The notes beneath the pieces were generated by a model. That model made no database searches. It worked only from the letters and a program-made list of their open reading frames with translations, and was not told the origin of the DNA. DNA of 64,000 nt from a cyanobiont of Ornithocercus magnificus (GTDB lineage Bacteria > Cyanobacteriota > Cyanobacteriia > PCC-6307 > Cyanobiaceae): the NCBI GenBank assembly GCA_007996965.1, contig BIMP01000001.1, forward strand, positions 558,001-622,000, read 5' to 3'. Made by a program: the position numbers and the translations under genes. This document shows positions 19,034 through 27,243 of the stretch, piece after piece; within the stretch, counting starts at the first letter, position 1, and every line of letters begins with the position of its first letter.

Positions 19034-19534
19034 TCAGCTTCTCTCAGAAATGTCTGGGGTTTGGTGAATCAAGCGGTTCAGACGTAAACGGTCCACGTTA
19101 AGGGGATCGGGTGCCAGCTCACCAGCTATCTCACGGAATTTGCATTCAACCTCTTCTGAAGCGCACACATCGAAGATACGCTCCATCAAAACCTCAATTG
19201 AGAACAGATGGGCATTGATGTTCTCCAGATCTATGATAGACCGTTGAAAGTTTTCTGCTGACTCCTCGGTTGCAGAATCAGCAACAACAGGCAGCGGGCT
19301 GTTGTTGCTGGAGTTTTCCTGCTGCTTCTGTAGCTCCTCAAGAACACGGCCGGAAAGAGTACGGAATGCTTGTAGGACTGCCCAAGCTAGTTCCTGTTGC
19401 TGTCGTAGTGTCGGGTATTCACGGATCAGCCTGTCATGCTCCCGGTAGAAGCGCTGACAGTCAGGGCATTGACAGGGCTCTTCAAGCGGCACCGCAGTCC
19501 CTCTAGCTCGAGCCCCATCATGGCACCCAATCAA
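19034..19534 (-). CDS. Conserved hypothetical protein with N-terminal CxCxxC
   Basis: The 166-residue protein has CQCPDC at about residues 21-26, a possible metal or redox site, then a helical domain (FYREHDRLIREYPTLRQQQELAWAVL). A low-complexity linker with Asn/Ser and Glu (about 93-112) is followed by a second helical part ending in DPLNVDRLRLNRLIHQTPDISER. There is no signal or membrane segment. Its start overlaps the stop of the 19531 gene by 4 bases (ATGA), so they form a two-gene operon. No domain was recognised. It resembles picocyanobacterial conserved hypotheticals from memory only. Confidence 0.6.
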   Translation of the reverse strand: MIGCHDGARARGTAVPLEEPCQCPDCQRFYREHDRLIREYPTLRQQQELAWAVLQAFRTLSGRVLEELQKQQENSSNNSPLPVVADSATEESAENFQRSIIDLENINAHLFSIEVLMERIFDVCASEEVECKFREIAGELAPDPLNVDRLRLNRLIHQTPDISERS

Positions 19535-19857
19535 GCTGCTAGAGGTGGTTCTTGCTTAGTACCATTGTCATCCTCACTTTCAGAAGCTTCAGGGAGGGGA
19601 ATCTCAATCGAGCTCACCACCTGGATAACGTCGCGTAGACGCATTGAATCAGCAAACCAACCCATTGCCTGCTCGGTGTCACCGCGGCGCTCAGCATCGT
19701 TGGCCTGATCCTCGTGGGCCTCAGCTAGTAGGGCTAACCAACAGAGGCAGCGGGCTTGAACTACAGAGAGATCAAGATCAATTGGGTGAGAGCTGGCAAT
19801 CCGTTCGCTCTCTTGCTGAATGAGAAGACGGAGTCGCAGGTCGTGAAGTCGGGTCAT
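19531..19857 (-). CDS. Small conserved hypothetical protein
   Basis: From the ATG at 19857 the protein is 108 residues: an amphipathic helical body (RLHDLRLRLLIQQESERIASS, then QARCLCWLALLAEAHEDQAND) and a Glu/Asp-rich tail (PEASESEDDNG). A start at 19866 would add MGA. The pattern of two long helices with the motif CLCWLALLAEAH is TPR-like in feel but too short for a firm call. It is the first gene of an operon with 19034-19534 through a 4-base overlap. No function is proposed. Confidence 0.55.
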   Translation of the reverse strand: MTRLHDLRLRLLIQQESERIASSHPIDLDLSVVQARCLCWLALLAEAHEDQANDAERRGDTEQAMGWFADSMRLRDVIQVVSSIEIPLPEASESEDDNGTKQEPPLAA

Positions 19858-19866
19858 GGCACCCAC

Positions 19867-20264
19867 TATCCCTCCCTTAACTCTAGCTGCGGGGCAAGCT
19901 TGACTCGGTCTATTAGGTGTAGCGCCGGCTACGAAACTAGCTCAAACTTTAACTTTTTAGACCTTCACTTGTTCGGATCTTAATTGCAGATTCACAGCCC
20001 CGTAAACAGGCCCTACTAATATTCTATTAAGGTCAGTATAGGTCAATTCCGTGAACTTACTAAATCTTAGCTAGGATGTTCTCTTGAAAATAGTTTTTTG
20101 TACTCTGGTCAATAGATAGCTAGCTTCCTGGGAGACGAAAATTTTAGGCTCAGTCCTGATTGCCCAAGTTTATAACTCCTGAAGGAGAAACTTGACTTAT
20201 ATCAAATTCCTAAAGTTGGGCATTCGGCTTTAGTCTCAGAAGTGAGACTTTACTCTATCTTTAA
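19867..20264. other. Intergenic region with a 7-bp hairpin, no gene seen
   Basis: No coding frame or tRNA was seen in these 398 bases. A perfect inverted repeat AGTCTCA/TGAGACT (20232-20249, loop of 4) lies 16 bases after the stop of the ABC-2 operon. It may end that transcript, although no T-run follows on the minus strand. Confidence 0.45.
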
Positions 20265-21059
20265 TCAGCTCGATGCAGAAGTATAACAACTCAGAGCATA
20301 TAACCAGAAAAAGCGAGCAATTGCAAAGAACATACCTGCTAGCCCTAAGCCAGTTAAGAGCATTGGCGCTGTGACACGGCCTAGGATTACTTGAGCAGGT
20401 ACGGTCGTGAGGAAAGCAACTGGCAATATCAGTGTAAATATTAAGCGCAGCACTGCTGGATAAGCGCTAACAGGATATCGTCCCGACGCAAGGAGCACCC
20501 GTAGCACTTCAGTAGCATTCCAGGTTTTTACGAACCAGATGCTGGTGGCTGCAATTAAAAACCATATGGAATAAAGGATTAGGCTGCCAGATATCAACAT
20601 GCCTAATACTGTCATCAACGCTGCGGGCGAGAATGGGGCACCAGCATGAGCAGCTGCCCAAGCTGTCAGTGTCAAGCCAAAAGCCATTTCAGGCAACCCA
20701 GCAGGCTCTAGATCTCTCAGAGAGAGCCAAAATTGGCTATCAATAGGTTTTAGCAACACAAAATCGAGGGTTCCTTCACGTACATAAGTGACAATAGCTC
20801 CAAGATTGGGACGTAGCCAAGCGCTAGACATGCCATCAAAAGTTGTGTATAATCCTTGTACTATTAGTGCCTCTTCCCAAGTCCAGCCTCCAAGATTGCG
20901 ACCCTGCGGCCCAAAGAAAAGGGATAAGGTAAACAGACTGCCAGTCAAGCTGAGTCCTATGGCTAGCAAGTCAATTAGCACATTTGCCTGATATTCCAGC
21001 TGGCTCGCTAAAGCAGTGCTCCAGAAACGTCGCAGGCTTAACCAGTAGCGTTTCATCAC
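20265..21059 (-). CDS. ABC-2 transporter permease, second subunit
   Basis: The 264-residue protein has six hydrophobic segments and the ABC-2/DUF990-type pattern: FWSTALASQLEYQANVLIDLLAI at the N-terminus, then SRGLYTTFDG-like loop (IVQGLYTTFDGMSS) and YVREGTLDFVLLKPIDSQF, a stretch typical of this permease family. It pairs with the permease at 21060 and the ATPase at 21857 to form a three-gene exporter. The start is GTG at 21059 or ATG at 21056, directly after the TGA of the previous gene. The transported substrate is unknown; relatives are linked to glycan, lipid or drug export. Confidence 0.82.
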   Translation of the reverse strand: MMKRYWLSLRRFWSTALASQLEYQANVLIDLLAIGLSLTGSLFTLSLFFGPQGRNLGGWTWEEALIVQGLYTTFDGMSSAWLRPNLGAIVTYVREGTLDFVLLKPIDSQFWLSLRDLEPAGLPEMAFGLTLTAWAAAHAGAPFSPAALMTVLGMLISGSLILYSIWFLIAATSIWFVKTWNATEVLRVLLASGRYPVSAYPAVLRLIFTLILPVAFLTTVPAQVILGRVTAPMLLTGLGLAGMFFAIARFFWLYALSCYTSASS

Positions 21060-21857
21060 TCATGCTCCCATAGCACTATAGTGGCTTACGCCCATACGCC
21101 AGAGAATTAGTACTATTGGTAGTAACACCAAGGTCCAAGTGAACTGTGTGATAAAGCCAACAACTATATCAACTGGTTGTCCAGAGAGGAGCCTGGCTGG
21201 AAAATCTACCAGGTAAGGAAAAGGCGTCCATTTCACCACAGCTTGTACTGCTGGAGGGAAAGCACTTAGCGGTGCCAATAAGCCAGAGAGGAAAAGAAAG
21301 GGAATAAATAACAGCCTCTCAAGAGCACTGGCTTTCTCGCTCCAGAAGCAGAGAGCTGAAATTAAGCTTTGTAGCAAGAAGCCAATAGCAAAGGCTAACC
21401 AAATAGCCAACCATGCCATTAAAAGTACTTTAGGGGAAGGCAGCCAAAGTGCAGCAGGATTTAGCAGAAAGAATACTCCGGCGATGCCAAAAGCAAACGG
21501 AAGACGAGTTAGCTGTTCTCCAAGGTGGGCGGCTACATAACGCCAGAGTGGGTGCAGCGGCTGGAGTAGATATGGTGACAGGCGGCCCAGCAAGGCGTCC
21601 TCTTCAAAGGCATACACCACCCAAACCACGGAGAATTGACGTACTAGAAAAGCACTTAGGAAGTACCGATCCAAGCCAATTCCCTCAAAACCGAAGCTAT
21701 CGCCTGCACCACTGCCTCTCCAGAGGCTGAGCATGATGAATGGCAAAACACCGGAAAAAGCCCAGAGAGCGATCTCAGCTCGGTACTCAAGCATGTGAGC
21801 ATACTGAGATCCAAGCAGAGCGCGCACAATCGGTCGATTAAGGCCGAAGATTCGCAT
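21060..21857 (-). CDS. ABC-2 transporter permease, first subunit
   Basis: The 265-residue protein has about six membrane segments. YAHMLEYRAEIALWAFSGVLPFI at the N-terminus and VYAFEEDALLGRLSPYLLQPLHP resemble its partner at 20265, as expected for two half-permeases of one exporter that arose by duplication. Its ATG shares a base with the TAA of the ATPase gene (TAATG), which couples their translation. The order ATPase-permease-permease is the usual layout for this family. Confidence 0.82.
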   Translation of the reverse strand: MRIFGLNRPIVRALLGSQYAHMLEYRAEIALWAFSGVLPFIMLSLWRGSGAGDSFGFEGIGLDRYFLSAFLVRQFSVVWVVYAFEEDALLGRLSPYLLQPLHPLWRYVAAHLGEQLTRLPFAFGIAGVFFLLNPAALWLPSPKVLLMAWLAIWLAFAIGFLLQSLISALCFWSEKASALERLLFIPFLFLSGLLAPLSAFPPAVQAVVKWTPFPYLVDFPARLLSGQPVDIVVGFITQFTWTLVLLPIVLILWRMGVSHYSAMGA

Positions 21858-22831
21858 TAGAGTTTTCCCTGGCGAAACAAAGAGCCAATCAGCTCATCAA
21901 TTGGAGGGTCATTGACCTCAAGATCTACGACTGTGAAACGCTCCAGTAGATGTGCCACTGTAGTCGTGAGGCGATCGCGGGACACTAGCAGTGTCACTTC
22001 CCTATCTTTGAGAGTTTCCAGATCACCCAACCCAGCAAATTTTTCTGGTTGAATAGGCTCCTGCAGCTCAAAGTGGACACGCCGGTGTGGTGCTAAATTA
22101 GTAGTCAGAGATTCTAGGGGACCATCATGAAACAAAGAGCCCTCGTGAATCAACAATACTCGTTGACATAAGGCTGTGATGTCAGCCATGTAATGGCTGG
22201 TCAACAGTACTGTAGCACCAGTACGGCGGTTGTAGTCTGCTAAAAATTGACGCACTCTTGCCTGAGCGTTGACATCGAGACCTAAAGTTGGCTCGTCAAG
22301 GAATAACACTTCTGGTTGATGCAGCAACGCTGCCAGCAGTTCTGCCTTCATGCGCTGGCCAAGAGAGAGTTTCCTTACAGGCTGAGTGAGCTCCTTGCCA
22401 AGTTCTAGCATTCCAGCTAGTTCATTGATTCGTAGCTTCGCTTCATGATCACTGATGCCATAAACAGCAGCGTTAACTCGCAGTGAGTCTAGCGGTGGCA
22501 AGTCCCAGAGCAGTTGCTGTCTCTGTCCCATTACAAGCGTGATGCGGCGCAGGAAATCTGGATGTCGGCGGTGAGGAAGATGCCCAGCCACCTCTAGTTT
22601 TCCTGCACTGGGATGAATGAGACCACATAGCATCTTTAGCGTAGTAGTCTTGCCTGCTCCATTTGCCCCAAGGAAACCAACCATCTCACCAGGCGCAATG
22701 CAAAATGAAACATCGCGTACTGCCATTACATCCCGATGACGGCGGCGCAGAAAGTGCCGCAAAGTCCCAGTGAGACCAGGCTGTTTTTCCGCAACCCTGT
22801 ATGTCTTCCTGAGCTGCTCAACCTCAATCAT
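21857..22831 (-). CDS. ABC-2 transporter ATP-binding protein
   Basis: This is the ATPase of the exporter. Walker A is GANGAGKTT, the signature is LSLGQRMKAEL (a SLGQ variant common in ABC-2 ATPases) and Walker B is VLFLDEPTLGLD. The H-loop lies in LLTSHYM. A C-terminal domain of about 90 residues follows, as in the polysaccharide/drug ABC-2 branch. The ATG at 22831 (MIEVEQLRKTY) is preferred over a TTG at 22852. The long insert TGTLRHFLRRRHRD before the core strand is a feature of the branch that pairs with DUF990 permeases. Substrate unknown. Confidence 0.88.
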   Translation of the reverse strand: MIEVEQLRKTYRVAEKQPGLTGTLRHFLRRRHRDVMAVRDVSFCIAPGEMVGFLGANGAGKTTTLKMLCGLIHPSAGKLEVAGHLPHRRHPDFLRRITLVMGQRQQLLWDLPPLDSLRVNAAVYGISDHEAKLRINELAGMLELGKELTQPVRKLSLGQRMKAELLAALLHQPEVLFLDEPTLGLDVNAQARVRQFLADYNRRTGATVLLTSHYMADITALCQRVLLIHEGSLFHDGPLESLTTNLAPHRRVHFELQEPIQPEKFAGLGDLETLKDREVTLLVSRDRLTTTVAHLLERFTVVDLEVNDPPIDELIGSLFRQGKL

Positions 22832-23183
22832 CGCTAAATCGAGGCGTGCCAATCATTCATGACTCATTCTTGGTAAGGCCTTACCTTCAATGTTACTCCA
22901 TAGTCTCTTAGCAGCCGTAGGAGAATTTGGTTTGGCTATAGGGGTTCAGAGTTAACAGTCGGCAACTGGATACATATAATCCGCTTCCGCACAATTGGTA
23001 CATCAGATGTGAGCTTTTGTTAAGAAAATATCTAGGCTCATGCGAGCAAGAGTTCTTTCCAGGTTTCAGCTAAAGGCTAAAGTAGTTGAGAGCAAAGACC
23101 TCAAAGTAGGAGTCTTTAAAGAACTGTAGAAGAGGTCAGAAAACTCCAGGTCTAGCAACGGGCGTAAAAGTAGAGCGAAGACA
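22832..23183. other. Intergenic region, no gene seen
   Basis: Between the ABC-2 ATPase start and the 3' end of the tRNA, all frames are broken. It should contain the promoter for the ABC operon. No riboswitch or repeat was recognised. Confidence 0.45.
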
Positions 23184-23257
23184 CGGGGCTAGCGGGACTC
23201 GAACCCACGGCCTACGGTTTAGGAAACCGTCGCTCTATCCATCTGAGCTACAGCCCC
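23184..23257 (-). tRNA. trnR: tRNA-Arg (anticodon CCU)
   Basis: Read on the minus strand, a full cloverleaf folds: acceptor GGGGCTG pairs with TAGCCCC (one G-U), the D-arm is GCTC..GAGC, and the anticodon arm is ACGGT-TTCCTAA-ACCGT with CCT at positions 34-36. The T-arm is GTGGG-TTCGAGT-CCCGC. No CCA is encoded. The anticodon CCU reads the rare Arg codon AGG. It is divergent from rnpB, with roughly 60 bases between them. Confidence 0.95.
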
Positions 23258-23314
23258 GGAATGCATGGATTATGGTTCTTTAGGATCCAAGGCTTCAAGG
23301 GGTCATTATAGAGC

Positions 23315-23721
23315 TTGAAAGCAGGCGAGGTGATCGCGGCTGGACCATCTCCACTATTAGGTAGGATATGGAATCTGGCTGAGGAAAGTCCGGGCTCCCT
23401 AGATGGCCAGGCTTGCTGGGTAATTCCCAGTACGGGTGACCGTGAGGAGAGTGCCACAGAAACACACCGCCGATGGCTCTGTGGGATTTCCTGCAGGCAC
23501 AGGTAAGGGTGCAAAGGTGCGGTAAGAGCGCACCAGCAGCATCGAGAGGTGCTGGCTCGGTAAACCCCGGCCGGGAGCAAGGCCTAGGAACAACTGTTGG
23601 CCATCTACCTAGTTCCGCCACCACGTGCCGCTTGAGGTTGTCGGTAACGGCTATCCCAGATAGATGATCGCCCCCCTTTTGCGAAAGGGAGAACAGAACC
23701 CGGCTTATGTCCTGCTTTCAC
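23315..23721 (+). ncRNA. rnpB: RNase P RNA (type A)
   Basis: The catalytic RNA that trims tRNA 5' ends is recognised by its universal core: GAGGAAAGTCCGGGCTCC near 23383 (5' half of P4 region) and ACAGAACCCGGCTTA near 23693 (3' half). The ends close on each other as helix P1, GAAAGCAGG (23317) with CCTGCTTTC (23711-23719). The length of about 405 bases suits a cyanobacterial type A RNA. A nested inverted repeat follows at 23721-23752 (CTAACT/AGTTAG around AACACTAGTGTT) and may mark the 3' end. Apparent short reading frames here are not genes. Confidence 0.95.
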
Positions 23722-24020
23722 TAACTCAACACTAGTGTTAAGTGCTAGTTAGTCCGAAAGAACGCTCTAGAAGTTTCACAACTCGAACAAGCCAATTTGC
23801 CTATTTTATCTAGAAAGGTTAATTGACAATTCAGTTAAACTACCTTAGGTATAGTATTAGTAGCAATAGTATTGCAATAGATACTATGCTTACTTAGCCT
23901 AGGTAACCTATCTCAATTTTAGCCTCGACCACTCAGTTAACTAGAATTTTGATCTAAGGTAAGAGATGCTATTAGACGCTTACTCCTAACTGATGAGCAT
24001 GATAGCAACATGTAACAGTA
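23722..24020. other. Intergenic region with nested palindrome downstream of rnpB
   Basis: After rnpB lies CTAACT-(AACACTAGTGTT)-AGTTAG (23721-23752), a hairpin within a hairpin, with no T-run. The rest up to rnc is AT-rich without a coding frame. It should contain the rnc promoter. Confidence 0.4.
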
Positions 24021-24026
24021 GTGACT

Positions 24027-24809
24027 ATGGAGCAAAAACGGCGCCGTCGACTGCAAGTCCTTTGTCAAGAGCTTGGTTTCATCTCCAATACTCTCACTGA
24101 GGAAGGTCTAGAACGGATGGATGAGGCTCTCACACATACCTCATCGGGTCGGCCACAGAATTACGAGCAGCTAGAGTTTCTCGGCGATGCAGTGCTAAGG
24201 CTGGCAGCCACAGAATTTATTGCCCGTAGCCAACCTCACTTAACAGTAGGGCAACGCTCAGCGCTGCGAGCGCAACTAGTTAGTGATCGTTGGCTAGCAG
24301 CTGTAGGTAGGGAGGTTAATATCGAGCAGCTACTGCGAGTGGGACCTATAGCTGCAAGAGATACAGCTGCCCGCAATACCCTGCGGGCAGAAGCCACTGA
24401 AGCACTAATCGGCGCACTCTATATAGCCACTGGCAATTTAGACATGGTTCATCATTGGCTAACGCCATATTGGCTTCGCAGTAGTGCAGCGTTGTTGTCA
24501 GATCCACATCGGGGTAATAGCAAATCAGCCCTGCAGGAGTGGAGTCAAGGTCGGCAGCTAGGCCTTCCTAATTACAGATGTGAGCAGCGTAGCTGCCGCC
24601 ATGGAGATTTGCAGCGGTTTCTATGTCAGGTTACGCTAGGCGATCAGATGCTAGGCGAGGGATGGGGTGGTTCACGCCGCAAGGCAGAGCAAGCAGCAGC
24701 ACGTAATGCATTAACCCAGCTCCAGAAGGAGCAGGTAAGAGACACTCTGTGCCAGTTAACTAACTATAGACACAAATCTGTAGATGCATTAAGATTAGAT
24801 AAGACTTGA
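24027..24809 (+). CDS. rnc: Ribonuclease III
   Basis: The enzyme cuts double-stranded RNA, including rRNA precursors. NYEQLEFLGDAVLRLAATEF (about 45-64) is the RNase III signature with the catalytic Glu and Asp. A second acidic site is in AEATEALIGALY. The C-terminal double-stranded-RNA-binding domain ends GGSRRKAEQAAARNALTQL. With the ATG at 24027 the product is 260 residues; a GTG at 24021 would add two. The region downstream opens into a gap before ndhS, in contrast to the tight packing I recall in relatives. Confidence 0.95.
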   Translation: MEQKRRRRLQVLCQELGFISNTLTEEGLERMDEALTHTSSGRPQNYEQLEFLGDAVLRLAATEFIARSQPHLTVGQRSALRAQLVSDRWLAAVGREVNIEQLLRVGPIAARDTAARNTLRAEATEALIGALYIATGNLDMVHHWLTPYWLRSSAALLSDPHRGNSKSALQEWSQGRQLGLPNYRCEQRSCRHGDLQRFLCQVTLGDQMLGEGWGGSRRKAEQAAARNALTQLQKEQVRDTLCQLTNYRHKSVDALRLDKT

Positions 24810-25055
24810 GGGGGTTTATTGGCAACAAGTAGTTTTGCGTTAAAGATCCAGCATTGCATGAGCTTAAGAATACTATAAGAATACTATTTGAGAGAAAATA
24901 TGAAGGGTAAGACACACTCATGTGCACGAACTTGAGGCATTGTTATCTACCTACATCCATGTGCTACTGAAAGGGCTTATTTAGCTATAAGTTACTCTTA
25001 GCAATATCTGCAACAGCTCACCATGGGTGTGTAAAGAATAGTTGGCTAGCCATTC

Positions 25056-25235
25056 TTAAGCCACGACCAGGTCACTCAGGCGCAACGTCACTAACTTGTC
25101 CCAGTTGCCACCCTCAAATAATACAGCAGCACGGTCACCACTAATACGCTGTACAAAGCCAGTATAACCTCGGTAGATCGAACATTTGTCTATCACCACT
25201 ACGGTGGAACCGGGTAGAATTGGCTGAGTAGTCAT
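25056..25235 (-). CDS. ndhS: NAD(P)H dehydrogenase subunit S
   Basis: This 59-residue gene reads MTTQPILPGSTVVVID at the start, then YRGYTGFVQRISGDRAAVLF and EGGNWDKLVTLRLSDL, the SH3-like fold of the NdhS family (PF11623, formerly DUF3252). In plants and cyanobacteria NdhS sits on the thylakoid NDH-1 complex and docks ferredoxin for cyclic electron flow. Length (about 60) and the EGGNWDKLV block are typical of the cyanobacterial form. ATG start at 25235, TAA at 25056. It is convergent with rnc and divergent from the rimM remnant. Confidence 0.88.
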   Translation of the reverse strand: MTTQPILPGSTVVVIDKCSIYRGYTGFVQRISGDRAAVLFEGGNWDKLVTLRLSDLVVA

Positions 25236-25251
25236 AGGTTGCTATGGCAAG

Positions 25252-25715
25252 TGGTTGGGGTATCACCAGCAGTAGACCTTGCCACTATATCGTGCCTGAA
25301 GCGATGCTTACCTGTAAGGTAAAGGAAATAGTTCTGTGGTTGAGCCAACCTTATATCCCAAGTATATATAGCAGTATATAGACTAGTCTAGTTATTGGCT
25401 TCCTACAAAAAATCTACACACTTCAGGATTGCACTAACTACTAAAGACATAGCATAGAGGACTTAGTGGTGGGTCTTCTAAGTAACTAGAGGCTTTATCC
25501 AATTATAATCGTTTGTGGTGCAGCTACAAGAGATTAATGTTAGAGGTCAGCTAGTAGTAATGTCTAAACAGCCACGGCAGCAGCCTGCTAATGTTAATTT
25601 AATAGCCAACCAGTAAGTGCTGATCCCTTTCGCAGACGAGATTTTCCTGTGTATATATTGGTGTCAGTTGCACTTAATATGATCACTAAAGCCATTGGGC
25701 CTTGAATATGTCTAG
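25252..25715 (+). pseudogene. rimM: Probable decayed rimM (ribosome maturation factor)
   Basis: The 535-base gap before manC is the place and size of rimM in related genomes (as I recall them). Fragments in RimM order are visible. WL at 25252 is followed, one frame over, by GITSS (25259), like the family's WLxVGxITS start. V-Q-L-Q-E-I near 25517 resembles the FHLLDL block. VLIPFADEIF (25617-25646) matches the LLIPFVxEIV block, and KPLGLE (25689-25706) matches PPPGLLE. The last two share a frame interrupted by TGA at 25680, and spacing between blocks is close to that of intact RimM. Stops and frame changes preclude a product. This is a reading by eye, not an alignment. Confidence 0.5.
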
Positions 25716-25770
25716 TAGGTGACAAACTTAGTGCAGCTAGGCAAAGCTAGGAAGCATTAACAGCCATCCT

Positions 25771-27210
25771 ATGGCCGCCACCCTACTGATTCCAGTGATT
25801 CTTTGTGGCGGTACTGGTACACGTCTATGGCCACTCTCACGTGCTAGCTACCCTAAACAGTACTGGCCACTAGGCGATTGTGGTGAGAAGACACTGCTAC
25901 AGCAAGCACAGGAACGACTTAGTGGCCTTAAGAACCTTGGCGCGCCGTTGTTGGTCTGCAACGAAGACCACCGTTTCATTGTTGCTGAGCAGATGCGGCA
26001 GATTGGGGTGCAACCTAGCGCAATTTTGCTTGAACCGGTCGGCCGTAATACAGCGCCGGCAGTGGCTATCGCTGCGTTGCAGGCTACTTCACAAGGAAGT
26101 GATCCGCTACTGCTAGTTCTGGCAGCTGACCATGTAATTCACAATGTTGAACATTTCCAGGAAGTCATCGAAGCCGGACGCAGCACTGCTGAAGCCGGAC
26201 AACTAATTGTCTTTGGAATTGTGCCAACAACTGCAGAAACTGGCTATGGTTACATTGAGGCTGCTGAAGCGATTGACAGAGAAAACCTAAGGCCGGTGCC
26301 AGTCACTCGCTTTGTGGAGAAGCCGGACCAAGAAACCGCTGAAAAGTTTCTTACAAGCGATCGCTTTATGTGGAATAGCGGCATGTTTTTATTCCAGGCA
26401 AGCGTAATGCTGGCAGAGTTAGAGCGGCTGACACCAGAGGTGCTCAATTGTTGCCGAGCTGCTTTAGAGCAAGACACAGCTGACCTTGATTTTTTACGGT
26501 TAGAGAAAACGGCCTTCGTTAAATGTCCGAGTGTGGCAATTGATATAGCAATAGTAGAGAAAACTACCTTAGGGATGGTCTTACCTCTTGATGCAGGCTG
26601 GAGTGATGTAGGTAGCTGGAGCTCCCTTTGGAATACAACTGATAGAGATGTAAATGGTAATGTGCTGCGTGGTCATGTGATTGCTGAAAGTAGTCGCAAT
26701 TGCTATCTGCGTAGCGAGCATAGGCTAGTAGTAGGACTAGGCGTAGAAGACTTAGTAGTGGTAGAGACCGATGATGCCGTGCTTATCACCAAACGTAGTG
26801 AGGCACAGAACGTAAAAGCTATTGTGAAGCGACTAGAGGCTGACGGTAGTCCTGAAGGCAAGGCCCACCGCAAGATTTATAGGCCATGGGGTTATTGCAC
26901 AGGCATAGTGCAGGGTAACCGCTGGCAGGTGAAGTGCATCTCCGTAAAGCCTGGTGCTAGTTTATCTCTACAGATGCACCACCACCGTTCTGAGCACTGG
27001 ATTGTGGTAAAGGGTACAGCGTTAGTAGAACGTGATGGTAAACAGGAGATGCTTGGGGAAAATCAGGGGACCTATATACCTCTGGGATGCAAACACCGAT
27101 TAACTAATCCAGGCCGTATCCCAGTAGAGCTAATTGAGGTACAAAGTGGTGCTTATTTAGGAGAAGATGACATTGTGCGCTTTGAGGACCACTATGGAAG
27201 ACAAACCTGA
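25771..27210 (+). CDS. manC: Mannose-1-phosphate guanylyltransferase / mannose-6-phosphate isomerase
   Basis: The N-terminal domain makes GDP-mannose from mannose-1-P and GTP: CGGTGTRLWPLSRASYPKQY at residues 11-30 is the nucleotidyltransferase P-loop motif, and VEKPD follows near 187. The C-terminal cupin domain, with the metal-site HHHRSEHWIVV and a GxxxxIPxxxxHRxxN pattern (TYIPLGCKHRLTN), isomerises mannose-6-P/fructose-6-P. The 479-residue length is the bifunctional type II form. GDP-mannose would feed the glycan cluster at 1-8236. The ATG at 25771 is the first start after the rimM remnant. It is convergent with glmS, 33 bases apart. Confidence 0.95.
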   Translation: MAATLLIPVILCGGTGTRLWPLSRASYPKQYWPLGDCGEKTLLQQAQERLSGLKNLGAPLLVCNEDHRFIVAEQMRQIGVQPSAILLEPVGRNTAPAVAIAALQATSQGSDPLLLVLAADHVIHNVEHFQEVIEAGRSTAEAGQLIVFGIVPTTAETGYGYIEAAEAIDRENLRPVPVTRFVEKPDQETAEKFLTSDRFMWNSGMFLFQASVMLAELERLTPEVLNCCRAALEQDTADLDFLRLEKTAFVKCPSVAIDIAIVEKTTLGMVLPLDAGWSDVGSWSSLWNTTDRDVNGNVLRGHVIAESSRNCYLRSEHRLVVGLGVEDLVVVETDDAVLITKRSEAQNVKAIVKRLEADGSPEGKAHRKIYRPWGYCTGIVQGNRWQVKCISVKPGASLSLQMHHHRSEHWIVVKGTALVERDGKQEMLGENQGTYIPLGCKHRLTNPGRIPVELIEVQSGAYLGEDDIVRFEDHYGRQT

Positions 27211-27243
27211 GGGCTGAGGTAAGTTTTGGCTGACTTTTAGATA

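Noticed and set aside
23248-23667. Several 60-110-residue frames
   Set aside because: They lie inside the RNase P RNA and are not genes.
23315-23752. Possible CRISPR or repeat array near rnpB
   Set aside because: The apparent repeats are helices of the RNase P RNA and one palindrome. There is no spacer pattern.
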